Source of the DNA: DHVE2 group archaeon
GTDB taxonomy: Archaea > Thermoplasmatota > Thermoplasmata > Thermoplasmatales > Aciduliprofundaceae
Direction of reading: 5' to 3'
Assembly: GCA_027014065.1 (NCBI GenBank)
Contig: JALWEL010000108.1
Span: 1 to 10,935 of the forward strand
DNA length: 10,935 bases
Below, one piece after another: positions 1 through 7,643 of this stretch. Both the position numbers and the translations under genes were made by a program. Positions within the stretch are counted from its first letter, which is position 1; each line of letters starts with the position of its first letter. A model generated the notes under the pieces. That model saw nothing but the letters and a program-made list of their open reading frames with translations, made no database searches and was not told the DNA's origin.

Positions 1-2158
1 TGGAAGGGCAAGGTTGGACACGAATACCCGTATCCTTCTGAACGTAGAAGTGGGAGATGTCATCGAGATTGAAGGCGCCAGGTTGACGGCCGCAAGAGTC
101 TTTCGAGCGAAGCAGGAGGATGAGGGGAAGGGCATAATAAGAATCGACGGCTATATACGGAGAAACGCAAAGGTCACCATAAGCGATAAGGTTAAGGTGA
201 GAAAAGCAGACACCATAGAAGCGGACAAAATAATATTGGCACCACTCATCGGGAAAAACCAGCGCCTTAGGTTCGGGGAAGGAATAGGGGAATTCATAAA
301 GAAGGTTCTTCTAAAAAGGCCCGTGGTGGAGGGAGATGAAATAGTTGTTCCCAACATAACCCTCGCTGGCAGGGCGGGAATACTCTTCAAAGTCGTTAAG
401 ACGATGCCTACCCGCAAAGTGGTTCAAATCGGATTCAAAACAGAAATAGAGGTACGAGACGAAGCTCCTGGAGAATTTGAAGAGAGCGGAATGGAGCATG
501 TAACATATGAGGACATAGGGGGATTGGAGAACGAGCTTCAAAAAGTAAGGGAGATGATTGAACTCCCGCTTAAGCATCCAGAACTATTCGAAAGATTGGG
601 AATAAATCCGCCAAAGGGGGTCATACTTCACGGTCCTCCCGGTACGGGGAAAACGCTTATAGCAAAGGCGGTGGCAAACGAGAGCAACGCCGCATTCTTC
701 GTGATAAACGGCCCGGAGATCATGAGCAAATACTACGGCCAGAGCGAGCAAAGACTGAGGGAAATTTTTCAGAATGCACAGAAAAGCGCACCGAGCATAA
801 TATTCATCGACGAAATAGATTCAATCGCTCCGAAGAGGGAAGAAGTGACGGGAGAGGTGGAGAGAAGAGTGGTGGCCCAACTTCTAACCCTAATGGATGG
901 GTTGCGGAAGCGAGGGCACGTGATAGTGATAGGTGCCACAAACAGAATAGACGCCTTAGACCCGGCGCTTCGTAGGCCCGGAAGATTTGATCGAGAGGTG
1001 GAAATCGGAATTCCCGACAAGAAAGGTCGAAAAGAAATTTTGCAAATCCACACAAGAGGTATGCCAATCGAAGGAGATGAGAAAGAGAGGGATAATCTCC
1101 TGGACGAACTGGCCGAGATAACCCACGGGTTCGTTGGCGCGGATTTGGCAGCATTGGCGAGGGAAGCGGCAATGAACGCTTTGCGAAGATACCTTCCTGA
1201 AATCGATTTGGATAAGCCCGTACCAACCGAAACCCTCGAAAATATGAAAGTAACCCGACATGATTTCATGGAAGCCCTCAAGAAGATAGAGCCAACGGTT
1301 CTAAGGGAGGTAATGATTGAAATCCCGTCAGTGAGATGGGAAGACATAGGAGATCTTGAGGAAGCGAAGAAAATTCTCAGAGAAGCGGTGGAGCTACCGT
1401 TGAAGAATCCCGAAAAATTCGAAAAAATGGGGATAAGGGCACCCCGAGGAATACTCCTCTATGGCCCACCGGGAACGGGGAAAACTCTCTTAGCGAAGGC
1501 TGCCGCCACTGAGAGCCAAGCGAATTTCATAAGCATTCGAGGCCCAGAGATAATGAGCAAATGGGTGGGCGAGAGCGAGAAAGCAATAAGGATGATTTTC
1601 AAAAAAGCCAGGCAGTCATCGCCGTGCATAGTGTTCTTGGATGAAATAGATTCCATTGCTCCTCGCAGAGGATTCTCCTCCTCGGGAGTAACCGAAAGAA
1701 TTGTGAATCAGCTCTTGACTTCCATGGACGGCCTTACCAATTTGGGAGGCGTGATAGTGATTGCGGCCACAAATCGTCCCGATATTTTAGATCCCGCGTT
1801 GCTGCGCCCGGGGAGGTTCGATCGCCTCGTTCTCATTCCTCCACCTGACGAAGAAGGCCGAAAGAAGATTCTTGAGGTTCACACTAAAAAGATGCCCTTG
1901 GAGGATGTGGATTTGGATAGAATCGCCTCTAAGACTAAGGGATACACCGGAGCTGACCTCGAGAATCTCTGCAGGGAAGCGGGCATGATGGCGATACGCG
2001 ACAACTCAGAAAAGGTAACAATGAAGCACTTTGAGGAAGCGTTAAATATCGTGAAGCCATCATTAGACGAGGAAACTATAAAATACTACGAAAGTATTGG
2101 GTTAGAATTGAGCAAGAGCCTCCGAAAGAAAAAGGAGGACCTCAACTACTACTCGTGA
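1..2158 (+). CDS. cdc48: Cdc48/VAT family AAA+ ATPase, 5' end cut by the window
   Basis: Archaeal Cdc48 (VAT/p97 type) is a cytosolic hexameric unfoldase with two stacked AAA+ rings. It pulls proteins from complexes and can feed the 20S proteasome. In view are the end of the N-terminal double-psi barrel domain, ring D1 with Walker A GPPGTGKT (632-655), Walker B IIFIDEID (797-820) and pore loop KYYG, and ring D2 with Walker A GPPGTGKT (1463-1486), Walker B with DE at 1640-1645 and pore loop KWVG. Each ring has an R-PGRFDR arginine-finger segment. The frame is open to base 1, and residues encoded from base 2 (GRARLDTNTR) still match the family's N-domain, so the TTG at 14 is internal. About 20 residues are probably missing. 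The last three residues are YYS, which fits the HbYX proteasome-docking pattern. The PRC-barrel gene follows 11 bases downstream, probably in the same operon. Confidence 0.97.
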   Translation, partial: GRARLDTNTRILLNVEVGDVIEIEGARLTAARVFRAKQEDEGKGIIRIDGYIRRNAKVTISDKVKVRKADTIEADKIILAPLIGKNQRLRFGEGIGEFIKKVLLKRPVVEGDEIVVPNITLAGRAGILFKVVKTMPTRKVVQIGFKTEIEVRDEAPGEFEESGMEHVTYEDIGGLENELQKVREMIELPLKHPELFERLGINPPKGVILHGPPGTGKTLIAKAVANESNAAFFVINGPEIMSKYYGQSEQRLREIFQNAQKSAPSIIFIDEIDSIAPKREEVTGEVERRVVAQLLTLMDGLRKRGHVIVIGATNRIDALDPALRRPGRFDREVEIGIPDKKGRKEILQIHTRGMPIEGDEKERDNLLDELAEITHGFVGADLAALAREAAMNALRRYLPEIDLDKPVPTETLENMKVTRHDFMEALKKIEPTVLREVMIEIPSVRWEDIGDLEEAKKILREAVELPLKNPEKFEKMGIRAPRGILLYGPPGTGKTLLAKAAATESQANFISIRGPEIMSKWVGESEKAIRMIFKKARQSSPCIVFLDEIDSIAPRRGFSSSGVTERIVNQLLTSMDGLTNLGGVIVIAATNRPDILDPALLRPGRFDRLVLIPPPDEEGRKKILEVHTKKMPLEDVDLDRIASKTKGYTGADLENLCREAGMMAIRDNSEKVTMKHFEEALNIVKPSLDEETIKYYESIGLELSKSLRKKKEDLNYYS

Positions 2159-2163
2159 GGTGA
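2157..2163 (+). promoter_or_regulatory. Ribosome binding site of the PRC-barrel gene
   Basis: GAGGTGA is a seven-base match to the archaeal 16S rRNA 3' end (anti-Shine-Dalgarno) and lies six bases before the ATG at 2170. It overlaps the last two bases of the cdc48 stop codon. This supports the chosen start and suggests translation from a shared cdc48 transcript. Confidence 0.75.
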
Positions 2164-2169
2164 GGCAGG

Positions 2170-2412
2170 ATGAAAAAATTTGTAACGGAATTGAGAGGTA
2201 AGACGGCCATGACAGATGATGGGGTTATTCTCGGAACCATAGATAACTTCGTGGTCGATACTGAAAGCGGAGAAATCAAGCACGTTCTCGTGGTGCCGGC
2301 TGAAGATATAGAAACGAGAGAATTTCAGAAAGACGCGCAGGGCAGGCTGATTCTGCCTTTCGAGAGCATGCGCTCTGTCAGAGATGTCGTGGTAATGAAA
2401 TTAAAAAAGTGA
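2170..2412 (+). CDS. Small PRC-barrel domain protein
   Basis: This 80-residue protein is a single PRC-barrel domain, a small beta-barrel found in the photosynthetic reaction centre H subunit, in the RNA-processing factor RimM, and as stand-alone proteins across archaea. Visible family features are the opening hydrophobic strand with LRGKTAMTDDGVILGTIDN, the strand turn DTESGEIKHVLVVPA, and the final strand RSVRDVVVMKLKK. The length is normal for archaeal stand-alone copies. It has no signal peptide, membrane helix or catalytic motif, so it is a cytosolic protein of unknown exact role. In Euryarchaeota such proteins have been linked to RNA handling and to cell division (the CdpB type), but which one this is cannot be told here. 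It is probably translated from the cdc48 transcript. Its stop is one base from the stop of aRF1 on the other strand. Confidence 0.88.
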   Translation: MKKFVTELRGKTAMTDDGVILGTIDNFVVDTESGEIKHVLVVPAEDIETREFQKDAQGRLILPFESMRSVRDVVVMKLKK

Positions 2413-2413
2413 T

Positions 2414-3625
2414 TTAGCGATATCGAAGAAGAGCGGCTATTCCACCGAAGGCAGTGCTGAAAATTTTTCCCTCTTCGCTTTCATCGGATATTAGCTCCAC
2501 TTTTGTTCCATTTTCTTCCGCTATTTCATAGTATTCTTCTATGAGATCCTTTTTCTCTACTATCTCCATGGGCGAGCCGCATTCTGGGCAGGTTTTTTCA
2601 GGAATTTCTCCTTTTATAGTCTCAACAACCTCTTTGCCACACTGGGGGCATTTCCACTTAACCCTGTATCTTCTAAGAGAGTCGGAAATGAGAAGAATAT
2701 CAACCGCTCCCCTTTCCAGAGCTTCTCGCACCTCTTTCTCACCGTAAACTGCAAGGCCCCCGTCCGGCTTCCTAATTTCGCGGAAAAACCTGTTTAACAA
2801 CTTTCTCTCTTTGAACAATTCCAATTGCTGTAGGGTCTCCGATGCTTTATTCACCAGCTCGTGCAATCCGTATTCATCGGTGTATCCTGTGTCGAAAAGG
2901 TCGATTATCTTCTTCTTCAACTCATGATGCAGATAATCTCCCTTAACGAAGAATTCTTTAGTGCTTCCTGGACCTCCCACGAGGATGCCCTCTAATTTTT
3001 CGTTGAGGAAAACCTCGTTTGCCTTATCCCCCACCCTCTTGAAGAACTCGTGAACCGCCTGCTCTATCAACCTCTCAAATCTTCGCGATGACTGACCACC
3101 CTGATGATGCTTGCTTGGAACCATGCTTTCGATGTGCTTAACCACGATGACCCTCGTTCCCTTGAGCAAACCTATTGTCGCCTCTTTTCTATCGATTACT
3201 AATAGACCGTATACATCTTTTTCCCCTAACATTTCTTTAAGAGGCTCCAAATAGAATTTGGAATCGCAACGATAAATGAAAGATTGAACGGGTTCCGGAG
3301 GCTCCATGAGGTGCGAAACCATCTCAGTCTGATCTCCTCTCTTCTGCACGTGCCCCACAAAAACAACTAATCCGTTTGGGGGAGGCATCTTGAAATATTT
3401 TAAGCGGGACATTATGCTCTCGATGGCACTCATCACATTTTTGCGCGTGGTTTTGCTCTTTATATTGGAAGACGTCCCGTACTCATCTCTCAAATAGGCT
3501 ATAACATCGGAAATTGGCCGCTTCGGAGGTATGTACACAGATATTAGCTCCGTTCCGCGACCCTGATACTTCTCAAGTTCCTCCAGCATTCGCCTGAACT
3601 CGTACCTCTTTCTGTCCTCGTCCAT
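2414..3625 (-). CDS. prf1: Peptide chain release factor aRF1
   Basis: aRF1 recognises all three stop codons in the ribosomal A site and triggers peptide release; it is the archaeal partner of eukaryotic eRF1. The 403-residue length is normal. Domain 1 has the GTELISVYIPP segment (residues 24-34), the stop-codon loop as TSSNIKS (51-57) and YRCDSKF (118-124), which fits the YxCxxxF motif. Domain 2 has the catalytic GGQ at 176-178 in the context HHQGGQSSRRF. The C-terminal domain keeps a zinc ribbon with C326, C329, C346 and C349. The ATG at 3623-3625 is supported by a Shine-Dalgarno sequence six bases upstream and a TATA box. The gene is transcribed alone, divergently from the GTPase, and ends against the PRC-barrel gene with a one-base gap. 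A run of six T on its own strand at 2408-2403, just past the stop and inside the PRC gene, may help to end its transcript. Confidence 0.97.
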   Translation of the reverse strand: MDEDRKRYEFRRMLEELEKYQGRGTELISVYIPPKRPISDVIAYLRDEYGTSSNIKSKTTRKNVMSAIESIMSRLKYFKMPPPNGLVVFVGHVQKRGDQTEMVSHLMEPPEPVQSFIYRCDSKFYLEPLKEMLGEKDVYGLLVIDRKEATIGLLKGTRVIVVKHIESMVPSKHHQGGQSSRRFERLIEQAVHEFFKRVGDKANEVFLNEKLEGILVGGPGSTKEFFVKGDYLHHELKKKIIDLFDTGYTDEYGLHELVNKASETLQQLELFKERKLLNRFFREIRKPDGGLAVYGEKEVREALERGAVDILLISDSLRRYRVKWKCPQCGKEVVETIKGEIPEKTCPECGSPMEIVEKKDLIEEYYEIAEENGTKVELISDESEEGKIFSTAFGGIAALLRYR

Positions 3626-3631
3626 TCTTCA

Positions 3632-3636
3632 CACCT
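3632..3636 (-). promoter_or_regulatory. Ribosome binding site of aRF1
   Basis: AGGTG on the minus strand lies six bases before the aRF1 ATG. It fits the archaeal anti-Shine-Dalgarno and sits at the start of the short predicted leader. Confidence 0.6.
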
Positions 3637-3657
3637 GCGGTGGTGAATTTGTTCTAT

Positions 3658-3665
3658 TAAATAAA
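3658..3665 (-). promoter_or_regulatory. TATA box of aRF1
   Basis: On the minus strand the sequence reads TTTATTTA, an archaeal TATA-like box. Its centre is about 36 bases before the ATG. Transcription starting about 25 bases downstream would give a leader of about 11-13 bases that just includes the ribosome binding site. The call is by pattern and spacing only. Confidence 0.55.
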
Positions 3666-3691
3666 GATTTACCGCACACCTTGGGGGAAAA

Positions 3692-3699
3692 GTTAAATA
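3692..3699 (+). promoter_or_regulatory. TATA box of the small GTPase gene
   Basis: GTTAAATA preceded by a purine-rich GGGGGAAAA stretch looks like an archaeal BRE plus TATA box. A start about 25 bases downstream falls near 3720, giving a leader of roughly 10 bases with no recognisable Shine-Dalgarno sequence. It is back to back with the aRF1 promoter in the same 104-base gap. Confidence 0.6.
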
Positions 3700-3729
3700 C
3701 AAATCCGCGATAGTGACATACGGATTCCT

Positions 3730-4539
3730 ATGGAAATAAAGAGAAAGGTTGTCCTGCTCGGCGATACGGCCGTTGGAAAGACATCTCTGGTGAGAAGATA
3801 CGTTTACAACCAATTCTCGGATTCTTACATTCAGACCATAGGAACCAAGGTTAGCAAGAAGGAGATAAAACTGAATTTTGCAGGGGTGGATTATTCAATA
3901 ACCTTAGTGATTTGGGATGTGCTTGGACAGCAGGGATACAGCAACGTGCAACAAGCCGCTTTTCGAGGAAGCGACGGTGCTCTCTTTGTCTGCGACTTGA
4001 CGAGAAAGACCACTTTGAACAGCATACTTCATTACTGGATTCCAACGCTTCAAATAGTGGCCGGAGTTCCCGGACTCCTACTCGCGAACAAAAAAGACCT
4101 GGACGGATGGGAAATAAGCGAGGATGAAGTGAAAGAGTTCAGCAAAGTAACAGGATTACCATATTATCTCACAAGCGCAAAAACTGGGGAGAACGTGGAA
4201 GATGCATTCAGAGCACTTGCAAAGCTCATGCTCCTGTTTAAACCCGTCAGAGCGGGAAAGATGGAGAAAAAAGAAATAAAGACTCCTAAGGATGTGTTGG
4301 ATTATCTCATGAAAGACTTCTGCCGCCAGTACGGAAACTGGAACGATGGAATGGCCATAATGGAAGCGAATATTCGAGTTTTGGACATAGACCTCAGAAA
4401 ACCAGAAATTTTGCAGCTCAGACTCTTAATTGAGAAATTGTACCGCATAGAGCTTTACAACTTAGGTGAGGAAAAAGCGCAGGAGAACAAGGTTCGGAGA
4501 TTGGGTGTCCTGAATAAAATAGAATCAGATGGATCCTAA
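3730..4539 (+). CDS. Ras-like small GTPase with C-terminal extension
   Basis: Residues 1 to about 170 form a Ras-superfamily G domain with all five motifs: P-loop GDTAVGKT (11-18), switch I threonine in TIGT (36-39), G3 as WDVLGQQ (62-68), NKKD (120-123) and TSAK (148-151). The glutamine at 67 aligns with Ras Gln61, so GTP hydrolysis is expected. Such proteins are molecular switches in the cytosol or at membranes. No C-terminal cysteine for lipid attachment is present. Residues 170-269 form a charged, probably helical extension that I do not recognise; it contains the stretch NWNDGMAIMEANIRVLDID. Typical Ras or Rab proteins end near residue 200 with a flexible tail, so this is a real added domain. 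The gene has its own TATA box and overlaps the end of the convergent STAND ATPase by 15 bases. Prokaryotic Ras-like families (Rup, MglA and others) are the nearest known group; cellular role unknown. Confidence 0.93.
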   Translation: MEIKRKVVLLGDTAVGKTSLVRRYVYNQFSDSYIQTIGTKVSKKEIKLNFAGVDYSITLVIWDVLGQQGYSNVQQAAFRGSDGALFVCDLTRKTTLNSILHYWIPTLQIVAGVPGLLLANKKDLDGWEISEDEVKEFSKVTGLPYYLTSAKTGENVEDAFRALAKLMLLFKPVRAGKMEKKEIKTPKDVLDYLMKDFCRQYGNWNDGMAIMEANIRVLDIDLRKPEILQLRLLIEKLYRIELYNLGEEKAQENKVRRLGVLNKIESDGS

Positions 4540-7500
4540 GAGTTCATTGCATTTCCTTATCCACAGACGAACATCGTATCTTTCGTAAATTTTCAAAGCC
4601 TCTTTTATCTCCTCTTTGGCCTTATCCGATTCGCCGCGAATCATCCACATTACCCCTGATTCGTAGTATGTTCTGGCCAGTTCCATCTCGTTATTGCTCA
4701 TCGCAAAGAATCTCTTCGCCTTGGTGAACTCTATTATCGCCTGCCTGAAATTGCTACGTTCTCTGTATATCATACCCATAACCCTGCGCGTGACCATCTC
4801 CCCCTCTTTGCTTCCTATATCCATAGCCACCCGAAGTGCCTCCTCCGCATGCTCCATGGCCAAGGAATATTCTTTGACCAATATCTCCGCCTCCGCCAAA
4901 ATTCCCAGGGCTTCCACGTATCCAGCTTTGTCCACCTCCTTCACCATCTCCTTTGCCTTCTTGGCAAGCTTAAGGGCATAGACATTTTGCCCCTTCTGTA
5001 TATAAACACGTGCCAAATTCATAAGAGCATAGGAGGAGGTGTGCTTATCCCCTATCTCCTTGGCTAACTTTAAACATCTTAAATAGGTGTCCATTGCCTC
5101 GTCCAGCTTGTCCATAAGATATAGTATACCCCCTATGTTGTTTAGGACACCACTCATTATACCTTTTTGGTCTATCTTCTCACTTATTTCCAAGCTTTGC
5201 TTGTAATACGTTAGAGCCTTCTTCAGTTCCCCCTTCTTGAAATGAACATTGCCTATGTTGCTGAGGAGAGTCGCAATTCCGTATTTGAACCCGACGTTTT
5301 CCATCACGTCCAAACTCGAAGCGTATATCTTCAACGCCCTATCAAGGTCACCGCGGGTAGTATAAACATTGCCTATATTGGATAGAACCACGGCCATTTC
5401 CTTCATGTCCTGCATCTCTTTGGCAATTTGAAGTGCGTTGGTGTAATATTTTCGCGCCTTCTCGTAGTCACCGAATAGAAGATGAATGTTACCAACGTAT
5501 TTCAGAATGTCCGCTATATCCCTCTTGGTTTCTTGGGAGGGAGAAAAAAGTTTTAGAGCCTTTTTGAAGAGTTCCAAAGCTTCCTTGTAGTTGCCCATCA
5601 TGAACTCAACGTAGCCTATCTCCTTGTATATTCTCCCGCGCTCTATGGGAAAGCGATTTTTTATCTTCTCTTCCGCATCCCTTAGAATTTTCAGAGCGAT
5701 TTCGTAATCACCCTTCTTTGAATAGATATCCGCTATTTTCCTCTCCAATCTTGCAATTATAAGCTCATCCTCAGTGTTTTCCATTGCTTCCCTGTACTTC
5801 GATTCGGCTACTCCGTACTCCCCTATATCCACCATTATGTCCCCGATATTTTCTAAAATTTCCTCCTTCACCTCGGGGTTCTCCACAATTTCCAGCGCAC
5901 GGGAATAGAATCCTATTGCTTCGTCGTTCGCATAATTTCTCCGAGCGCGGTCTCCCAATTCCAGAAGGAACTTTATGGCCTTCTTATCCCGCGCCTCGTA
6001 ATAGTGGTAAGCCAGAACATTTGTAACTTCCGATAAGTTATCTCTGTTCAACTCGTATATTATATCTCCAATCACTTTGTGATACTTCCTCCTCAATTCA
6101 TCTAACAACTCATTGTAGAGCACCTCGCGTATGGTAGAATGCTCGAATCGATACTTTCCATCCTTGGTATATATCAGCTTGTGCTTTCTGTAGATGTTGT
6201 TGAGCCTCTTCAGAATTTTGAGTTCATCCATTCCCGTGGCCAGAGAGAGCATAGCTGTGTCGAATTCTTCCCCTATTATCGACGCCACATCCAATATTTC
6301 ACGCTCTTCGTCGCTTAACCTCTCCAGCCGGCGCTTTATAAGTTCGTAAGCTTTTTGAGGAACCACTATCCTCTCGGCCCCTGCCTTCATCTTCCACTTC
6401 TTACCATCGTTGTATATTGCCTTCTCGGAAATCAGCAATTTTAGTATCTCAATAACGAACAGAGGGTTCCCTCCGCTCTCGCGGTATATCTTATCCCCCA
6501 GCGCATTTTCGAAGTCCCCCAAAATCCTGCTGATAAGTATAGAGGTGTCTTCTTTGGTTAAGCGATTAAGGCCAATAACTGAAACCAACCGATCCCCAGC
6601 TAAGTCGTTAAGCGTTATTTCCAGAGGATGCAGTTTTCCGCTGCTGGTGGGAATTATCTCCTCCGGACGATATGTGCCCACGATTAAAATTCTATTTTTC
6701 CTGGTATTTCTGGAGAGATAATACAAAAAATTGAGGGAAGTCTGGTCAGCCCACTGCAGGTCGTCTATGAAAACGAAAAGAGGAGTTTTTTCCGATAATC
6801 TTTGCAACCCTAACAGGAGATTATCAAACATATTCTCCTGAACAATGCTCGGTTCCCCTGCCAAGTATTTCCCATCGTATTTTTTCGATTTGATGAACCA
6901 TTCCACGTAGGGCTGCGCTTTCTTTGCGATTTCCATATCTCCGTGCCAATCTCTGAATTCATCCTCCAATTTTTCGAGGGTGCGCTTCATGTCCCCTATC
7001 AAGAACTCGTTTGGCTCCCCCTTGATCACCGAAGCAATAGACAACTCGCTTGAAGATTGAATCAGAATATTGTAGTCCCCGTAACTTAAAGAATTAAGCG
7101 TGGCGTTCTCCTCAGAGTCTATTATTTTCATGGAATCCTTAACGAAGGCTTCTATGGCTTTAAGCATTCCAACGAATATGTCCGGATCTAAATTCGTCTC
7201 CTTCCTCTCAGCCTTCGCAATTACCAACCCTGAGCTGGTTATGAGGTATGTGGACAGAACCAAGGGAGGAGGCTTATTGGCCAGAAGATAGTCCAAATCG
7301 GCCCGCTTCAAAGCGCTCTTGAAAGGAAAAAGAGGCTCCAAATTCTCCGGAATACATTCACCCCTGATTATTTTGAAGTTCATCTCCTGCGCTTTTTTTA
7401 TCAATTCTTCCACTATTCTCGTTTTACCGATGCCCGCTTCCCCCGATATGAAAATTGTAAGACCCTTGCCTTCGGCTACCTCGTTCAACTTATCCTGAAG

Positions 7501-7560
7501 TACCCTCAACTCATTCTTGCGGTCCACAAGTTCGATGTTCTTGAAGTTGACTTCCGCCAC
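4525..7560 (-). CDS. STAND-type AAA ATPase with TPR array and inserted sensor-like domain
   Basis: This 1011-residue regulator belongs to the AAA_16/MalT-like STAND group, whose members bind ATP, oligomerise on sensing a ligand or partner, and signal through repeats. Walker A is GEAGIGKT (40-47). Walker B is LFVFIDDLQWAD (261-272), followed by GTYR (295-298) and ESGGNPLFV (361-369), all hallmarks of the family. A winged-helix-like segment follows (about 400-500, ending around HSTIREVLYNEL). From about residue 537 to the end I count about 12 TPR-like units of roughly 40 residues each, with repeated GN-Y---GD---A motifs. Between Walker A and B sits an extra domain at about 98-207, listed separately. 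There is no DNA-binding domain after the TPRs and no signal peptide. The start is GTG at 7558-7560: a TATA box about 29 bases upstream predicts a leaderless transcript beginning almost exactly there. The 3' end overlaps the GTPase gene. Confidence 0.93.
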   Translation of the reverse strand: MAEVNFKNIELVDRKNELRVLQDKLNEVAEGKGLTIFISGEAGIGKTRIVEELIKKAQEMNFKIIRGECIPENLEPLFPFKSALKRADLDYLLANKPPPLVLSTYLITSSGLVIAKAERKETNLDPDIFVGMLKAIEAFVKDSMKIIDSEENATLNSLSYGDYNILIQSSSELSIASVIKGEPNEFLIGDMKRTLEKLEDEFRDWHGDMEIAKKAQPYVEWFIKSKKYDGKYLAGEPSIVQENMFDNLLLGLQRLSEKTPLFVFIDDLQWADQTSLNFLYYLSRNTRKNRILIVGTYRPEEIIPTSSGKLHPLEITLNDLAGDRLVSVIGLNRLTKEDTSILISRILGDFENALGDKIYRESGGNPLFVIEILKLLISEKAIYNDGKKWKMKAGAERIVVPQKAYELIKRRLERLSDEEREILDVASIIGEEFDTAMLSLATGMDELKILKRLNNIYRKHKLIYTKDGKYRFEHSTIREVLYNELLDELRRKYHKVIGDIIYELNRDNLSEVTNVLAYHYYEARDKKAIKFLLELGDRARRNYANDEAIGFYSRALEIVENPEVKEEILENIGDIMVDIGEYGVAESKYREAMENTEDELIIARLERKIADIYSKKGDYEIALKILRDAEEKIKNRFPIERGRIYKEIGYVEFMMGNYKEALELFKKALKLFSPSQETKRDIADILKYVGNIHLLFGDYEKARKYYTNALQIAKEMQDMKEMAVVLSNIGNVYTTRGDLDRALKIYASSLDVMENVGFKYGIATLLSNIGNVHFKKGELKKALTYYKQSLEISEKIDQKGIMSGVLNNIGGILYLMDKLDEAMDTYLRCLKLAKEIGDKHTSSYALMNLARVYIQKGQNVYALKLAKKAKEMVKEVDKAGYVEALGILAEAEILVKEYSLAMEHAEEALRVAMDIGSKEGEMVTRRVMGMIYRERSNFRQAIIEFTKAKRFFAMSNNEMELARTYYESGVMWMIRGESDKAKEEIKEALKIYERYDVRLWIRKCNELLGSI
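6940..7269 (-). other. Domain inserted between Walker A and Walker B of the STAND ATPase
   Basis: Residues about 98-207 of the STAND protein interrupt the usual AAA_16 layout. The pattern is strand LVLSTYLITSSGLVIAKA, helix with VGMLKAIEAFVKDS, strands around LSYGDYNILI and LSIASVIKGEP, then a long helix ending near WHGDME. A strand-helix-strand-strand-helix order of about 110 residues resembles longin/roadblock-like sensor folds. From memory, the ML-AI--FVKDS and GD---ILI signatures recur in unnamed domains of archaeal and bacterial sensor and OmpA-type proteins. The fold assignment is inference from the pattern. Confidence 0.55.
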
Positions 7561-7584
7561 GGAGCATGATATGCGCGTTTTGGG

Positions 7585-7594
7585 TTAAATAATT
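7585..7594 (-). promoter_or_regulatory. TATA box of the STAND ATPase gene
   Basis: The minus strand reads AATTATTTAA, centred about 29 bases before the GTG start. The expected transcription start coincides with the start codon within a few bases, so the mRNA is probably leaderless. There is no Shine-Dalgarno sequence, which agrees with this. Confidence 0.6.
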
Positions 7595-7615
7595 TTCCAA
7601 TAGTGTCACAATAAT

Positions 7616-7623
7616 CTATATAC
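7616..7623 (+). promoter_or_regulatory. TATA box of the MFS transporter gene
   Basis: CTATATAC is centred about 25 bases before the ATG at 7644, the spacing for a leaderless archaeal transcript. It is back to back with the STAND promoter; the two boxes are about 20 bases apart, so one bound factor could affect both. Confidence 0.65.
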
Positions 7624-7643
7624 CTTCGATTTATTCCCCTACG

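Noticed and set aside
14..16. TTG at 14 as the start of the Cdc48 gene
   Set aside because: The frame is open to base 1, and the codons before it still match the Cdc48 N-domain. A start here would remove the first strand of the domain.
769..1347. Long open frame (192 codons) antisense to Cdc48 D1
   Set aside because: It lies wholly within a strongly conserved gene, is rich in serine and other residues typical of mirror frames, and shows no motif or ribosome binding site.
4525..5952. TPR-coding region as a DNA-level tandem repeat or CRISPR-like array
   Set aside because: The periodicity of about 120 bases is from the 40-residue TPR units; the DNA of the units has diverged and there are no identical repeats with unique spacers.
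7604..7610. GTGTCAC in the centre between the STAND and transporter promoters as an operator
   Set aside because: It is only three paired bases per arm with no extension, so chance explains it.
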